Assembly (NCBI GenBank): GCA_963920575.1
Contig: OY986973.1
Location: 4,443,054-4,507,053 of the forward strand
Origin: Narthecium ossifragum
Lineage: Eukaryota > Streptophyta > Magnoliopsida > Dioscoreales > Nartheciaceae
Length of the DNA: 64,000 bases
Direction of reading: 5' to 3'
Made by a program: the position numbers and the translations under genes. Under the pieces are notes generated by a model. The model did not search any database, was not told the origin of the DNA, and saw only the letters and a program-made list of their open reading frames with translations. Shown in pieces: positions 20,060 through 31,944 of the stretch; position 1 is the stretch's first letter, and each line of letters starts with the position of its first letter.

Positions 20060-21356
20060 ATGGATTTCTTTTGGAAACGCCAAAAGGAAATCTGCGACGA
20101 CACATCCTCTGATGAAGAGCTGGAAGAACTTCTAGTGTTGAAATGTGTAAAGGAAGAAATAGAGCCTAGCGCAGGATCAACTTCACGTGATGGTCCCAAT
20201 AAACGATGTGTAAGTATTCATCGCAATTTACTGCAAGGACATGAAATTTTATTTCGTATTTTGCAGAACCACCAGTGTACCCAGCTGAAATGTTCCGTAG
20301 GAGATTTCGCATGCGTCGTGATTTGTTCATTCGCATTCAAACTGCTGTCGAAGCTCGTGAACCCTATTTTCAGCAGAGAAGAAATGCAGCCGGAAAGCTT
20401 GGATTGTCTTCTCTACAGAAGATAACTGCAGCATTGAGAATGCTTACTTACGGGCTAGTTGCAGATTTTATGGATGAATATGTCAGAATTGGAGAAAGCA
20501 CCGCTATAAAAAGTCTGAAAAAATTCGTAAAAGCTGTAGTTTTTACATTTGGTGACGAGACTTAAGGTCACCAAATAGTGAGGACATTGATAGGATGCTT
20601 GCACTCGGCGAACGAAGCGGTTTTCCTGAAATGCTGGGAAGTATCGATTGCATGCATTGGAAATGGAAGAACCGTCTGAGTGCTTGGAAAGGTATGTTTT
20701 CTGGTCACATTCATGAACCAACCATCATTTTAGAAGATGTTGCATCACAGGATCTTTGGATTTGGCATGCATTTTTTGGGCTACCTGGGTCTCACAATGA
20801 CATTAATGTGTTAGAGCGATCTTCGGTGTTTTCTGAACTTACTCAAGGACGAGCTTCTATAGTGAACTATTCTATTAATGGCCATAATTACACAATGGGT
20901 TATTATTTGGCTAATGGCATTTATCCTCAGTGGGCTACATTCGTGAAAACGATCTCTCTACCACAAAACAATAAAGCCAAACATTTTGCAATGTGTCAAG
21001 AGTAGGCAAGAAAGGATGTTGAGCGTGCATTTGGAGTGCTCCAAGCACGATTTGCAATCGTGCGCGGTCCTGCACCGGTTTTCAAGCGTGAGACACTTAA
21101 AGATATTATGATGACATGTATTATCATGCATAATATGATCATGGAAGATGAACGACACATGTATCTTCAACCAGACATTACTGGATATGAGCAAATCAGT
21201 GAAGATCCACCCATGACTATTTCACATGATCATACCCCCGAGCTTACAGAGTTCATTCGGCAACACCATGATATTAGAAACAGAGAGGTGCATTCCCAAC
21301 TTCAAAGTGATCTCGTCGAGCATCTGTGGAACTTACACAGTCATGCACAACTTTAA
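20060..21356 (+). pseudogene. Harbinger-type transposase (DDE_Tnp_4-like), disrupted
   Basis: Coding similarity runs through three frames. The N-terminal part starts with the ATG at 20060. After a frame change near 20257 comes FRRRFRMRRDLFIRIQTAVE. A second frame change at about 20560 (TAA at 20563) leads into SGFPEMLGSIDCMHWKWKN. A TAG at 21003-21005 precedes RKDVERAFGVLQARFAIVRG. The DDE acids are present: Asp at 20646-20648, Asp in GSHNDINVLERS at 20799-20801, and Glu at 21021-21023. The C-terminus (IIMHNMIMEDE) is typical. In intact elements this nuclease cuts and pastes the transposon together with the Myb-like partner. The breaks are few, so inactivation looks recent. Confidence 0.88.
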
Positions 21357-21642
21357 TATCGAGCTATATATGTTTGTGTTATGTTTTCTTTAAAGTTTGT
21401 CGTAATTATTATAATTCAATTAAGAATGTAACTGCTATTATGTATTAAGTCAATGTTGTAATTTTCTAAAGAGTAGAAGTTGTCTCTTTTCTCAATATCT
21501 ACTATCCTCAATATTTTATCAATAGTTCTACTCACAAATGAGCCTATGACATTGATTCTCAAAATTACACTAGACTATTGCAACAAACCCAACAGAAATG
21601 AAACAAAAGCAACTAAATTAGATACATTCATGCTCATAAAAA

Positions 21643-22683
21643 TTACGTGTCCATCTCTTTCTCCCTCTGTTGCATTAGAAGTTGATCTCGTTGTATATCA
21701 ATTTTGGCCTTCGCAGCTTGAGCCTTCTCTCTCTCCGCCAAAGCCGTCTGCCGTTGAACATCAAGCTTTTCATTATCCACGGCCAAGTGCTCTAGCCATT
21801 GTTTTTCAAATTGGGCCATTCTATTTTCATCTCTAAGCTTCTTATCTTCCGCCCACTTATAGTAGATCTCATCGAATCCGGATGAGTGATTGTTTTTACC
21901 TCCACCCTTTTTTTGTCTCTCCTTCGCGGCTTTTTGACCTAGTGGCCTTTCCAAGTCAACAAATCCTGATACGGATGCGTCATCTTCATCCAAATTTATC
22001 GCATCTTGTGTGGATTGAGTGCATGAACCGGATTACTTTCTTTTAGAAGTTTGACCAACTTGAGCAATCCATTTTGGTTGATGCCTTAGTTTGTTCCAAC
22101 AATGCTCGAATTGAAAACTGCTGTTTTGAATACTCAAATACATCTTTTTAGCCTCTTCAATCTACAAAGAACCAACAAATATAAGATATCTCTATATCAA
22201 AATAAGATATTACTCTGTTTCAAGACAAGATATCTTATAATAAACTTACTATAAATGACTCATAGTTACATTATCTTGTTCATTGCAACCGGATGGTCGT
22301 GATGCCTCAATTTGAGCTAAAAATCCCATGAACTTGTTCACCGCAAGTTGAATGCTTGACCAACGATTGCTTAGAGACTTCTTAGAGCGGTTTGGGTACT
22401 TTGATATTGTGTACTCATCATAATAACACTTGACTTTTTTCCAAAATGTTGTTCCCTTTTGATCAGTCCCATGAATAGCATCCAAACTCGTATTTAACCA
22501 CGCCGAGACAAGTATAGTATCTTCTTCTATGGAGAAATTCCCAGCCCGCACCACTCTCTTGCCTTTGCTTGTTTCATCCACTTGGATTGGAGAGTTTGTA
22601 CCAAACTATGACTCTTGTCGGTTAGGTTGAGTTCCATCTTCATATAAAGCATTGTAGAAATCCTCACTTCTTTGTGAGTCCAT
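21643..22683 (-). pseudogene. Harbinger Myb/SANT-like accessory protein (ORF2), disrupted
   Basis: The start is the ATG at 22683-22681. An in-frame TAG follows about 25 codons later, then the Myb/trihelix-like domain (FSIEEDTILVSAWLNTSLDA, GTTFWKKVKCYYDEY, SLSNRWSSIQLAVNKF). A GT donor after GCNEQDN and an acceptor before IEEAKKMY define an intron. Exon 2 has SSFQFEHCWNKLRHQPKW, then an in-frame TAA, then a charged coiled-coil tail (KKLRDENRMAQFEKQWLEHL) ending at 21643. Plant ORF2 proteins of this type bind the element ends and recruit the transposase to the nucleus. Two in-frame stops make this copy defective. Confidence 0.85.
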
Positions 22684-22729
22684 AAGCTATCAACAATATT
22701 TATAGGAATATATGAATTAGAACTGTGAA

Positions 22730-22925
22730 GCAATCAAACTGTGAAGCAAGAGAAGCAAATAGCAAACTGTGAAGCAATCAAACTGTGAAGCAAGCAATCA
22801 AAGTTTTTTGTGAAGCAAGCAATCAAACATAATTAAACTGTCAAGCAAGCAATCAAACATAATTAAACTGTGAAGCAAGCAAGCAAACATAATTAAACTG
22901 TGAAGCAAGCAATCAAACACTAAAT
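22730..22925. repeat. Minisatellite with unit about 30-36 bp
   Basis: Repeats of AAGCAAGCAATCAAACATAA followed by TTAAACTGTG, about four good units plus degenerate shorter ones. It lies just upstream of the Harbinger ORF2 start, inside the transposon. Confidence 0.75.
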
Positions 22926-23980
22926 GCGTTGACAGAATGAGAGGGGAAAAAAAGATCATCTCAATTACTGTAACCTACTGCTATCTCACACCAGTTCAGT
23001 CCTTTGTTCTACAGTTGGGCATTGGTGAGTATCATTCGAATATTAGCCAATGTGAAAACACTAAATGTGCTGACAGAATGAAGCAGAACATGGTGTAGGC
23101 TACAAGGTCCTTGGATCACTAAACCTGGCAAAAGAGTTAACAGAAAACAAACAATCATGCAACCATTCACACCATAATAAGTCACCACATGCTCAAAGAC
23201 ATTGCTCCCTAGGTCAATTCGTACATCCTTTTCTTTATAAGCAGAAATTCTCTACAGAAATTCCCTAGTATATATTCAGCAATACTTTCACTTTAGACTA
23301 TTTTTTAACCATTTAGCACTAAGTTTTCATATTCTTTTTGTTACTGATTTTAGGCCCTGATAGGCAAATGGACATCCTAGTTTCCTCTTTTCGTATTCAG
23401 CATTAACAAGAAACTTATAGCAAATAGATGCACCATCATTCTCATATTCCATACCTGCCAGCTAATTAAACAGGGACTGAGATGTCAACTTATGGCTATG
23501 TTCCACCACAGAATTTCCTAGACGACGATATATGCTTTCTCTGAATAATGAAAATAATCTAAGCACTTTCTCTTAGCTTAATCTCTCCTATCAGCTTACA
23601 CAGAAAAAAATAGACAAAAAGGGTGGCGTTGCTATCTTACAATCAAAGTGGCAGTTGCAGAGGATGGTCGTTGGTGGTTGACGAGGACGAAAGGGTGGCG
23701 TTGCTATCTTAATCTCTCCCACCTCTCCTCCTCCGATCTCCACCCTCACTCCCACACCCTCCCGCCCTTCAAAGCTCGCTCCCTCACCCCAGCCAAAGTC
23801 GGTGGTTGCTGAGGATGGTCGTCGGTGGCTGACGAGGACGATCGCCGGCGTCTTGGTCGAGGCGGATGGTCGCCGGCGGTAAGATGGGGTGGAAGAGGAG
23901 ATCGGGTGGAGGGCTGCCGGTCTAGATCAGAGGAGAGGGAGAGAGGTAAAAGAGATAGTGAAAAGTAGTTGTGAATTAAA
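22926..23980. other. Non-coding interior of the Harbinger element
   Basis: No gene seen. At 23600-23900 there is a GC-rich stretch with repeats of GTCG(T/G)(T/C)GG and GACGAGGACGA, probably the ORF2 leader/promoter side of the element or captured sequence. Confidence 0.35.
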
Positions 23981-24655
23981 TATCACAACTACCCAGTTTT
24001 TTATTCCAAAATAAAGGATCGGGTATGCTACACTGCTCCCCCACATGTAGGGGAGCACTGTTCATCCACCCGGTTATAGGGGAGAAATAGGGTATCTGAT
24101 GCAGCTGAAAAAACACACATTTCCCTACTGTTGCTACCCGGTTATAGGGAAGGGCATGGGTTAGGGCATCTGATGCGGATGCCCTAAGGGCCTTGCGATG
24201 ACCCATGACGAGGGGGGTGGCAATTCGGGTTCGAGGGTCAGGTTCGGGTACTGACCCGTTTAATAAAGACCAAACCCGAACCCCTAAATGGGTCAGGTTT
24301 ATCAATCCGAATCCGACCCATTTATAAATGGGTCAACCCGACCTCACCCGTCTAACCCATTTATTAAACGGGTTGGGTCGGGTCAACATGTTTAACAACA
24401 ATCAAAAATACCAAATTACAACAAGATGATCTCGGTAGATCATGAAGAACAAAACTAGATGGGCAAAAACCACTCTTCTTCTCGCATGCAAATCTTACAA
24501 ATGATCAAGAGAATGCATACATCTCATCTCCAGATCTCCGCACCATATACATCACAAGCACCCAGAATAAAAAAAAGGGCAAAGAAAGAGGTAGCCAGCA
24601 ACCACGGTGGTGTCGGCCCGGTAGGATATCGGGAATTGGTAGGGCTGCTGGCCTT

Positions 24656-25142
24656 CTAAGCATGGCTCTGCCCCTTGCTATTCACAATCGATGCTCGCTT
24701 GTTCCTCTCCATAGCCTCATCCATCTCGATTTGCTCATGCCTGCACTCCTCGTTGCAGAACGGCGTGTCTCCTCTGTTTCCACGCATCCATTGAAACCCA
24801 TTAGCCCACAAGTCCAATCCGTATTGGAAAAAAAATTCAAATTTTAAGTTGAGGAAAAGAAACTGATCTAGACAGCAAACAAATACCAACCTGTACATGA
24901 AGATGTCGCAGTTGCCGCCAAGGGACTTCTTGCAGAGGGAGCAGAAGTCAAGGAAGTGGCGCGGCTCGTCCTTGGCAAAGGCCTCGCAGAAGAACCTGGG
25001 GGGCGGGGGTGGTGGAGGGCGATCCAAGCGCGACTCCCATCGCCTTGTAGCTCCCCTTCCTCCTCCTCATAGAGCCGCATGAGGAGTATTGGGAGGCGAT
25101 GGTGGTGGTGTCGTCGGAGACACTCGCCTCAAGGTCGGCCAT
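24656..25142 (-). pseudogene. FCS-like zinc-finger (FLZ) gene copy with a frame break
   Basis: The ATG at 25142 opens a frame encoding MADLEASVSDDTTTIASQYS and RRRKGSYKAMGVA. The FLZ domain is in the +1 frame: RFFCEAFAKDEPRHFLDFCS, LCKKSLGGNCDIFMYR, then after a GT-AG intron (24890-24774) GDTPFCNEECRHEQIEMDEA to a TAG at 24656. The two frames must meet in the C-rich tract at about 25000-25040, so either a 1-nt indel broke the gene or the assembly miscounted a homopolymer. FLZ proteins are plant adaptors that bind SnRK1 kinase through this zinc finger. The domain Cys residues (FCSLC, PFC, EEC) are intact. The position between inverted repeats suggests transposon capture. Confidence 0.75.
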
Positions 25143-25309
25143 GGCTTGTTTCTTGCTTGGTTAATGTGAGGTTTAGAGGAGGTAGGAGATGAGGAGGAGA
25201 GGGTGGAGGAGTAAATGACGGGGTTGGGTGGCTGCAGTGGTGGTGTGGGTGCCGGAGATGGGGGGTCACAAGAGGAGATGGCCAAAGATGGGGGATCGCG
25301 AGAGGAGAT

Positions 25310-26755
25310 TGATGTCGCTCAAATGTGTCTCGCACAGCGGTCACGGTGCAGTACAGCATAAGAGAGGTCGATTCCACAAGGAAACAAGCAAAAAGGATCC
25401 AGAAACACATGTAACAATGTATCGAAAACAATCAAGAGCGTAAGGGTTAAGAAAGTTAGATTGAATATGTAATGGTAAAGTGAAGTTAATAAAGGAAATG
25501 AGGATTTGGATGAGGCTAGGCTTCAGGATTCCCTCACTCAGACTTGAGTTCTTCTCTTACCAATGGTTCATGCAAAACTCAATCGAGGGATTCACATCCC
25601 AATCACCTCGGCTGGAAGATATGGAATTATGAATATGATAAAATATAAATGTCTCTTTCTATGTTTGGTTTTTCTCGTTGTAACCCTAACTCCGTCCTAC
25701 AATAACCTAAGAATACACGATACCGGCTGTCACTACAGGCAACACGCAACAAAAGTTTCACGGGACAAAGTCCTAACCTTGTCTTACTAGATCCCTAAGA
25801 ATACACAATACCAACTGTCAATATAGGCAATGCATAGCAAAGATTTCACGAGACTAGGTAGGAAAACACAAGAGATAACTATGGGATCACAATATCATAA
25901 AAGAAGCATGACTAGATTTATAATAATGCTCAACCACATAACAATATGTGAAGATCCAATACATATATAGAGTTTAAACAATAAAGATTAAAACATGAAC
26001 CAATGATAGAGAAAGAAACCCTAGTCCTTGCTTAGTCATCCATCCACCATGCCTGAAGATAACTCGTCCATGGATGATGCATTTTTCTCATTCCTCCTTC
26101 AGAAAAGTCCTCAAAAAGCTCTCAGAAGTCTCCCTTGAATAACTCTAAGTTTCATATTTATAGGTTCCAAAGGTCTTCAACTCGGATTAGATCTGCACCC
26201 TTGATTTTGCTCAGCCGCCGTATAATGATCGATCATTTAGAGGTGAAGATCGATCATTTCATCCCATAGAACTGGTTGCGCCCGAGAAAGATCGATCATT
26301 TTAACTGAGATGATCGATCATTTGAAACATGACTCTCTGTCATCTCTGGCTGCATAAAATGATCAATCATTATAGGGGAAGAAGATCGATCATTTTTCCT
26401 GTGTATTTTCTCTTTTGCCATTCAGACTGCGTCATTGATACTAAAAATACTATAACTTTCTTTAGGAAACTTAGGATTATGAACCGTAAAATTCTACAGA
26501 AACTAGACTTCAAGAGCTTTCCAAAAATATATGACACATCATCTAGTTCTTCATGAGCAGATATAGTTTAATCTTCCAAGTTGACCGATGTAATCTTTTC
26601 AGCTTCTTTTAACTTCAATTTCCTGAATTTTCCAAACAACTATGTGAAGCAACATATAAATATAAAAATAGTATTAAAGAGGTTGATTAATGGTGACAAT
26701 CTAGTAATTGATATGATTATAAGACTGTTCAGAGTGCACTTTCATGCACTCATCA
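25310..26755 (-). mobile_element. Solo LTR (copy C), 1446 bp, target duplication GAGAT
   Basis: It begins TGATGTCGCTC and ends GCACTCATCA on the + strand, with perfect 5-bp repeats GAGAT at 25305-25309 and 26756-26760. The minus strand has the LTR features shared with copies A (27541-28747) and B (38887-39815): GATCGATC-rich upstream repeats, AGCAAAATCAA, a TATAAATA box (about 26153-26162) and a GACACATTTGAGCGACATCA-like terminus. There is no internal retrotransposon, so this is a recombination product (solo LTR). The family is probably Ty3/gypsy, but this is not certain. Confidence 0.8.
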
Positions 26756-27080
26756 GAGATAGCTGGAGATGGAGATCGCGAGAGGAGATCGCCGGAGGAG
26801 ATGGCCGGCGACAACGGTGAATGGTGGAGATCACGAGGGGGGATCGCGAGGGGCAAACGGAGGGAGAACTGGAGAGTGGTCTGGAGGAGAAGAGAAGGAC
26901 TTAGAAGGGCTTAAAAGGCTAAAAGCTAAATGGGTAAACGGGTTGACCTGCGTAACCCGCGGGTCAACCCGACCCGTTTATTCACGGGTCAACCCATTTA
27001 TGACCCGAACCCGATTAGACCAAACCCAAACCCGTTTATCTCAGGTCGGGTTCACGGGTCATGACTCGAATTTACACCCC

Positions 27081-27393
27081 TACCCACGCCAGCCATCTAC
27101 TCGTAGCATTTGCTCATTTGGATGACAGGAGCACAGCCTGATTGGATGGGCTAGCTATGGGCATAGGCCCATCACAATCTGATTTCCTAGAAAACTTTAA
27201 TTTTTTCTCCAAATTAATAAATTATTATCTCATATATTTAGCTCATCAACTTTGATTTTTGAGATAATTGGTGCTCACTCTATCAATGAGCCGAACTGAA
27301 AATTAGAGATATATTACTAAGTATCTTTTTTATTCTAGGTTTGATGTACATCTTATAAATATATTGAACATCAATAACTAGTGAGCGAGTTGT
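27081..27393. other. Spacer, left flank of the LINE insertion
   Basis: AT-rich unique DNA with no gene. With 44158 onward it forms the pre-insertion site. Confidence 0.4.
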
Positions 27394-27409
27394 ATCGTAG
27401 ACTAAGCAA
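27394..27409. repeat. LINE target-site duplication, left copy
   Basis: ATCGTAGACTAAGCAA matches ATCATAGACTAAGCAA at 44142-44157 with one mismatch. The right copy directly follows the LINE poly(A). Confidence 0.85.
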
Positions 27410-27540
27410 CCGAATACAAGTAAAAACATCATTAATAATAATACGGAGAGTGAAGAGTCACCGGCCGGCGGCGCTTCGACCGACCGGCGGCATAGTCAAC
27501 TTTTAATGGGGGAGGAATTGCCGAAATCCTCTCCGACTAG

Positions 27541-28747
27541 TAGGATCGATCCTTCACGGGGCGTCACCAACAATTGAAGATAGTAGGATCGATCCTACTC
27601 CTTGGAAGGATCAATCCTTTGCGACCAGAAAGGAAGATCAACGGCTCAGATCTAATTCGTGAGAAGATGTTTTTCTAGGCTATAAATAGTCAGTTTTTAG
27701 GGATTTTGGGGGGCTTTTTCTAGACCTTTTTGGGGGGAGTTTTCCTTCCCTTCGTGGGAACTTTTCTTTGAAGATTCTTTGGAGGAGATCCATGGCGGAA
27801 GGAGTTCATCGACTTTCATCTATGGATCAACCCCTAAAGATGAGTAGCTAAAACCCTAGCCATTGGATTCTTATGATGTAACTAGGGTTTCTATTAGGGA
27901 TTTATTAGATCTAGGGCTTGTTTACATTATTGATTGGCTTATATCGATTGATTTCTATTTCTTTTATACCTTGGTGTTGATTTCTTGCTAAATGTATGGA
28001 TTGTTCTCGTTTGCACTTGATTCCGGAGCTTGTGTGTGCTAGAGCTTGGATTGGATTCATCTAAATAAGAGGATCATGCTAGTCCCATGGTATCTCAGAT
28101 GAAATCTTCTTCGTGATTAGGGATTGTATAGTGCTAGAATCACTATAGTAGTGTTAGTCCCACTACGTTCTATCTTTAATCCTCCGTACATCCTACCTTT
28201 GTAGATTTGGCCATCAAGATGCTAACTCATCTTGATCTTACACCTAAATTTTATATCTGTACTTTTACTTGCGATGAATTCATCCTGATAAAAAGGTTCA
28301 TTAGCAGTGAACGTAACTAATCATTCGGTCACTGATTCTTTAAGTAATTGTTCTTGCCAACAAGGAATCCTAATCAAAACTTGTTGAGTGATAAGGAGAA
28401 CTAATCATTCACTTATCAACTGTTAGGAACGCCAATCATCGTGATTAACGTCCCCTGATCTTAGGAAAACCTGGTAGAACCTTAGTTATTGATTAAGAAT
28501 CTTTTGGTTTCTTCTGTCATATTCATAAGCCCTTTAGTATAAATTTAGTTTAATATGAAACCATAATCTTTTCCCAACTCATTGGTAGGAGATTTGCTAA
28601 GCGTTCAATCTCAATCACCTTAGTCCCTGTGGATTCGACTCGGACTCTCTGCTATCTACTAGTTCCTTAGTAGTTAAAGTAGAGCACTGGAAATTATAGT
28701 AATTTTGGTTAGACTTGTTACGCCACGACACTTTTCAAGATCTATCA
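27541..28747 (+). mobile_element. LTR-like insertion, copy A
   Basis: It shares with copy B (38887-39815) a GATCGATC-rich start, CTAGGCTATAAATAGTCA (TATA box at 27681), TCTTGATCTTACACCTAAAT, GCGATGAATTCAT, TTAGCAGTGA, CTTAGTTATTGATTAAGAAT, GTGGATT(C/A)GACTCGG and the end CGACACTTTTCAAG with TCTATCA. It sits in LINE ORF1 with AGTAGG on both sides, which may be the target duplication, but the ends are not canonical TG...CA. No retrotransposon genes are present. It is either a solo LTR or a TRIM-like element. Confidence 0.65.
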
Positions 28748-28942
28748 GCAGTAGGTTCTATCCAAGTGAGGTCTGAGAGGTCTTCGCTGGTAGATCGTGT
28801 TTGGGAAGAATCTACTGATGCTGATGTGGTGGAGCTCAGTGATGAGCTTTATGAATAGATGTGAGTTCTCTTTGTTTGGGAGATTCGCTGGTGGTAGAGT
28901 CTCACTTGAAAGTCCTAAGATCCAAGATTCCTTTGATGTGGG

Positions 28943-30109
28943 TGTTGATCCTAACCTTGTTTTGATGATGCCAATATACATTAAATGATAAAATATATGT
29001 TTAATATTTATTACCCCTTTAATTGGAAATCTTAAATTCAATATTTAAGTTATTTTTGTACTGACGGTCGATGCAAGGATCGACCGTGGGAATGTGGCGG
29101 TCGATCCATGGATCGACCGTGGTGAATGTTTCATACTTGGCTATATGTGTATTGGCTCACGGTCGATCGGTGCATCGACCGTGGGAAGTGTTTTTCTTCA
29201 CATAGCCCAACGGACGATGCGACGGTCGATGCGGCGGTCGACCGTGACGCATTAATGAAGAATGTGAAGAAGCGACGGTCGATCGGTGCATCGACCCTGG
29301 GAAGCATTTTTCTTCACAGAGGCTTACGGACGATGCGACGGTCGATGCGGTGGTCGACCGTGGCACATATATGAAGAAAAGTCAAGGAACGACGGTCGAT
29401 CCGAGCATCGACCCTGGGAAGCGACCTTCTCAACAGAGGCTCACGGACGATGTGACGGTCGATGTCACGGTCGACCGTGAGCGTGACGGACGATGCGTGA
29501 ATCGACCGTCGAGCAAAAAGGCTGAATTTTTTATACGTGACGGACGATGCATGGATTGACCGCCAGCAGCGCGCAGAGTAAAAAACTAGCCGTTGGAGAG
29601 TTGCAGGGAGCCGTTGGAGCTCCTTGTTGAGCTGGTTGAAGCCCATCTGTAAGTAGTTCCTTCATGTAAACTTGCAAGAACTTTTATCATTATTATTGAG
29701 ATCATTTGAGCAAGTTTTAGGAAAGATTTTTACTTATTCTCCTTGAGCTAAAACCTTTGTAAACCTTCTTCAAGTGTGAAGAAGTATTTTGAGAGTTGTT
29801 CAACAGAAAGTGGATGGGATTGTAAGGTCACCAAGCACCAGGAAGCTTGGAGGAAAAGCTTGTAAGGGATTTGCAAGTAGTGGAACCTCAAGGAGAGCCT
29901 TGAGAGAAGTGGACGTAGACCAAGAGTTAGGTCGAACCACTATAAATCGGTGTCATCTCTCTAACCCTCTTTACTATATTCTTGCATGCCTCCTTGCTTT
30001 ATTTTCATCTCATCTACAAGCATTTAAAGTGTTGTTTCTCTACTATCTGATTTTTCCATTAAACTAGATTTTTGAAAAGAGTCCAATTCACCCCCCTCTT
30101 GGACTTTCA
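28943..30109 (+). repeat. Sirevirus 5' LTR (1167 bp)
   Basis: Closely similar to 37464-38601. Positions 29060-29570 hold an array of palindromic words built on ACGGTCGAT, GATCGACCGT and GGTCGACC, including the perfect 16-mer TCACGGTCGACCGTGA at 29465-29480. Confidence 0.93.
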
Positions 30110-30173
30110 ATTGGTATCAGAGTTAGGTCTCTAATTTAGTGGTGTAACAACCCTTAGAGGATCCTATCTAGAG

Positions 30174-31924
30174 ATGGAAAACATAGAGGGACAAGCTACC
30201 AATAGGCCACCCTACTTCAATGGTTCAAACTACAATTACTGGAAAACAAAATTGGAAATTTTTGTTCAATCCATGGACTATGAGACATGGTTGGTAATAG
30301 AGGATGGACCTTATGTCCCTACTAAAATTGTTGATGGGAAAGATGTCCCAAAGACAAAGAGTGACTACACCCCAATTGACCTCAAAAACCTTCAAACTAA
30401 TGCCAAGGCCAAAAGCTTTCTATTTTGTGCCCTTAGCCCTAATGAATTCAATAGGGTCTCTACATGCAAATCAACAAAAGAGATATGGGACAAACTTGAG
30501 GTTACATATGAGGGAACTAGCCGGGTTAAAGAGTCTAAGATAAGTATGCTTGTACATGAGTATGAACTATTTTGCATGAAGAATGATGAAACTATTAGTG
30601 AGATGTTTACACGTTTTACTAACATATTAAATATGCTTGAATCTCTTGGAAGAATTTATGCTAACGATGAGGTTGTGAGGAAGATTCTTAGGTGTCTACC
30701 TAAGTCTTGGGATCCTAAAGTGACAGCGATCTAAGAAGCCAAGGATCTATCCAAACTGCCACTAGATGAGCTCATGGGTTCCCTCATGACCTATGAGATG
30801 AACTTGAAGAGGAGCAACGAAAAAGGTGATAGAAAGAAGAAGACGGCTGCCTTCAAGTCATCTAGTAAAGACTCATCCGATTCAAGTGATGGAGATGACG
30901 ATGAGGAGTTGGCGATGATATCAAGAAGAATATAAAAGATCTTCAAACGCCAAGAAGAAAAGAAATTCTTCAAGAAGAAATTCCCCAAAGGTGAAAAATA
31001 CAATCCTACTTCTTCTAACACAAATGAAATCATATGTTATGAGTGTAGAAAACCCAGACACTACAAGTCCGATTGCCCTCAACTCAAGAAGCTTTCAAGG
31101 AAGGAGTTCAATAATAGGAAGGCAATGGTGGCTACTTGGGGAGAAAGTGATGTGGAGACTTCATCCGATGAAGAAGAACAAGAGGTAGCCAACATATGCT
31201 TAATGGCACATGGAGATGAGGAAGAAGAAGAAAATGAGGATGAGGATGAGCTTGCATTTGAAGAACTTTTTGATGCTTATCATGCTTTAGCTAATGATTT
31301 GAAAGTCCTTAAAAAGAAATACTATGCTACTTGTAAGGACTTGAAGAAAGTAGAAGAAGAAAAAGTAGATGCCATGCATAGGATTGGAACTTTAGAAAAA
31401 GAAAACAAATGCATGCTAGAGAACAAGTCTAGTGACACAAATGACACACTTAAGGATGAACTCAATGACACTCAATATGAGCTCATCATATTGAAGAACA
31501 CAAACTATGATATGCAAAGGGAACTTATCTTCTTAAGGAAATCCAAGAGAGATCTCTCACTCTAGAGGTTAATGACCTAAAAATTACTATAGCTAAATTT
31601 GTGAAGAGTAGAGATAAGCTAGATGAGATCCTTGATAGCCAAAGGAACTCCTTAAATAAGGAAGGAATTGGCTACAACCCTAGGAATGTGAACAACCAAA
31701 AGAAGACTAACTTTGTTAAAGCTTCTTCTCATCCTCCTAAGGTAACACAAGCACCTACATGTCATTATTGTTGCAAAGTAGGTCACATTGCACCTAGTTG
31801 CTATTTAATAAGGAATGCTAATACTAAGAAAATCTCGGTACCTAGACATTCATCTTCTTCTCTTATGCAAAGTACTAATGCAAATGGACCCAAAAAGATT
31901 TGGGTACCAAAAATCAAGGTTTGA
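30174..31924 (+). pseudogene. Sirevirus gag with stops and a frameshift
   Basis: The ATG at 30174 starts a copia-type Gag (NYNYWKTKLEIFVQSMDYET, SKISMLVHEYELF). In-frame TAA codons lie at 30732-30734 and 30933-30935, with coding similarity continuing in the same frame through a zinc knuckle CYECRKPRHYKSDC. The normal Gly before His in the knuckle is changed. A highly acidic coiled-coil stretch follows to a TAG at 31563. Similarity then shifts frame (VNDLKITIAKFVKSRDKLDE) and includes a second Cys/His cluster, CHYCCKVGHIAPSC, ending at 31924. Gag would form the particle and bind RNA; this copy is broken. Confidence 0.85.
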
Positions 31925-31944
31925 TCTCCTATTTGTAGGATTGC

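Larger units (their letters stand above)
19482..24184. mobile_element. PIF/Harbinger-type DNA transposon, about 4.7 kb, decayed
   Basis: The left end GGGTATCCGCATCAGCTTCC and the inverse of the right end (GGGCATCCGCATCAGATGCC) form the terminal inverted repeats. The flanking trinucleotides are TGA and TAA, close to the TWA target duplication of this superfamily but not identical. Inside are the two expected genes in convergent orientation: a DDE transposase (+) and a Myb/SANT-like protein (-). Both carry stops or frameshifts, so the element is not autonomous now. AT-rich sub-terminal sequence and a minisatellite lie between the genes and the ends. Confidence 0.85.
24214..27080. mobile_element. 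TIR-flanked block carrying an FCS-like zinc-finger gene and a solo LTR
   Basis: The left arm (about 24214-24400), starting GGGGTGGCAATTCGGGTTCG, is mirrored by the right arm (about 26925-27080), whose inverse begins GGGGTGTAAATTCGAGTCAT. Both arms continue as imperfect repeats of GGGTCGGGTT/AACCCGACCC words. Such ends resemble hAT-type non-autonomous elements common in plants. No target duplication was found, so this may be one element or two related sequences in inverse orientation. Removing the later solo LTR leaves about 1.4 kb. Confidence 0.5.

Noticed and set aside
22730..22925. Possible CRISPR-like array
   Set aside because: The units vary in length and have no unique spacers; it is a minisatellite in a plant transposon.
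24214..24400. Possible regulatory island made of repeated GGGTCGGGTT and AACCCGACCC words
   Set aside because: Better explained as an imperfect terminal inverted repeat mirrored at 26925-27080.
29126..29646. Several overlapping open frames on both strands
   Set aside because: They come from the palindromic repeat array of the Sirevirus LTR, which is open in multiple frames because of its repeat unit.
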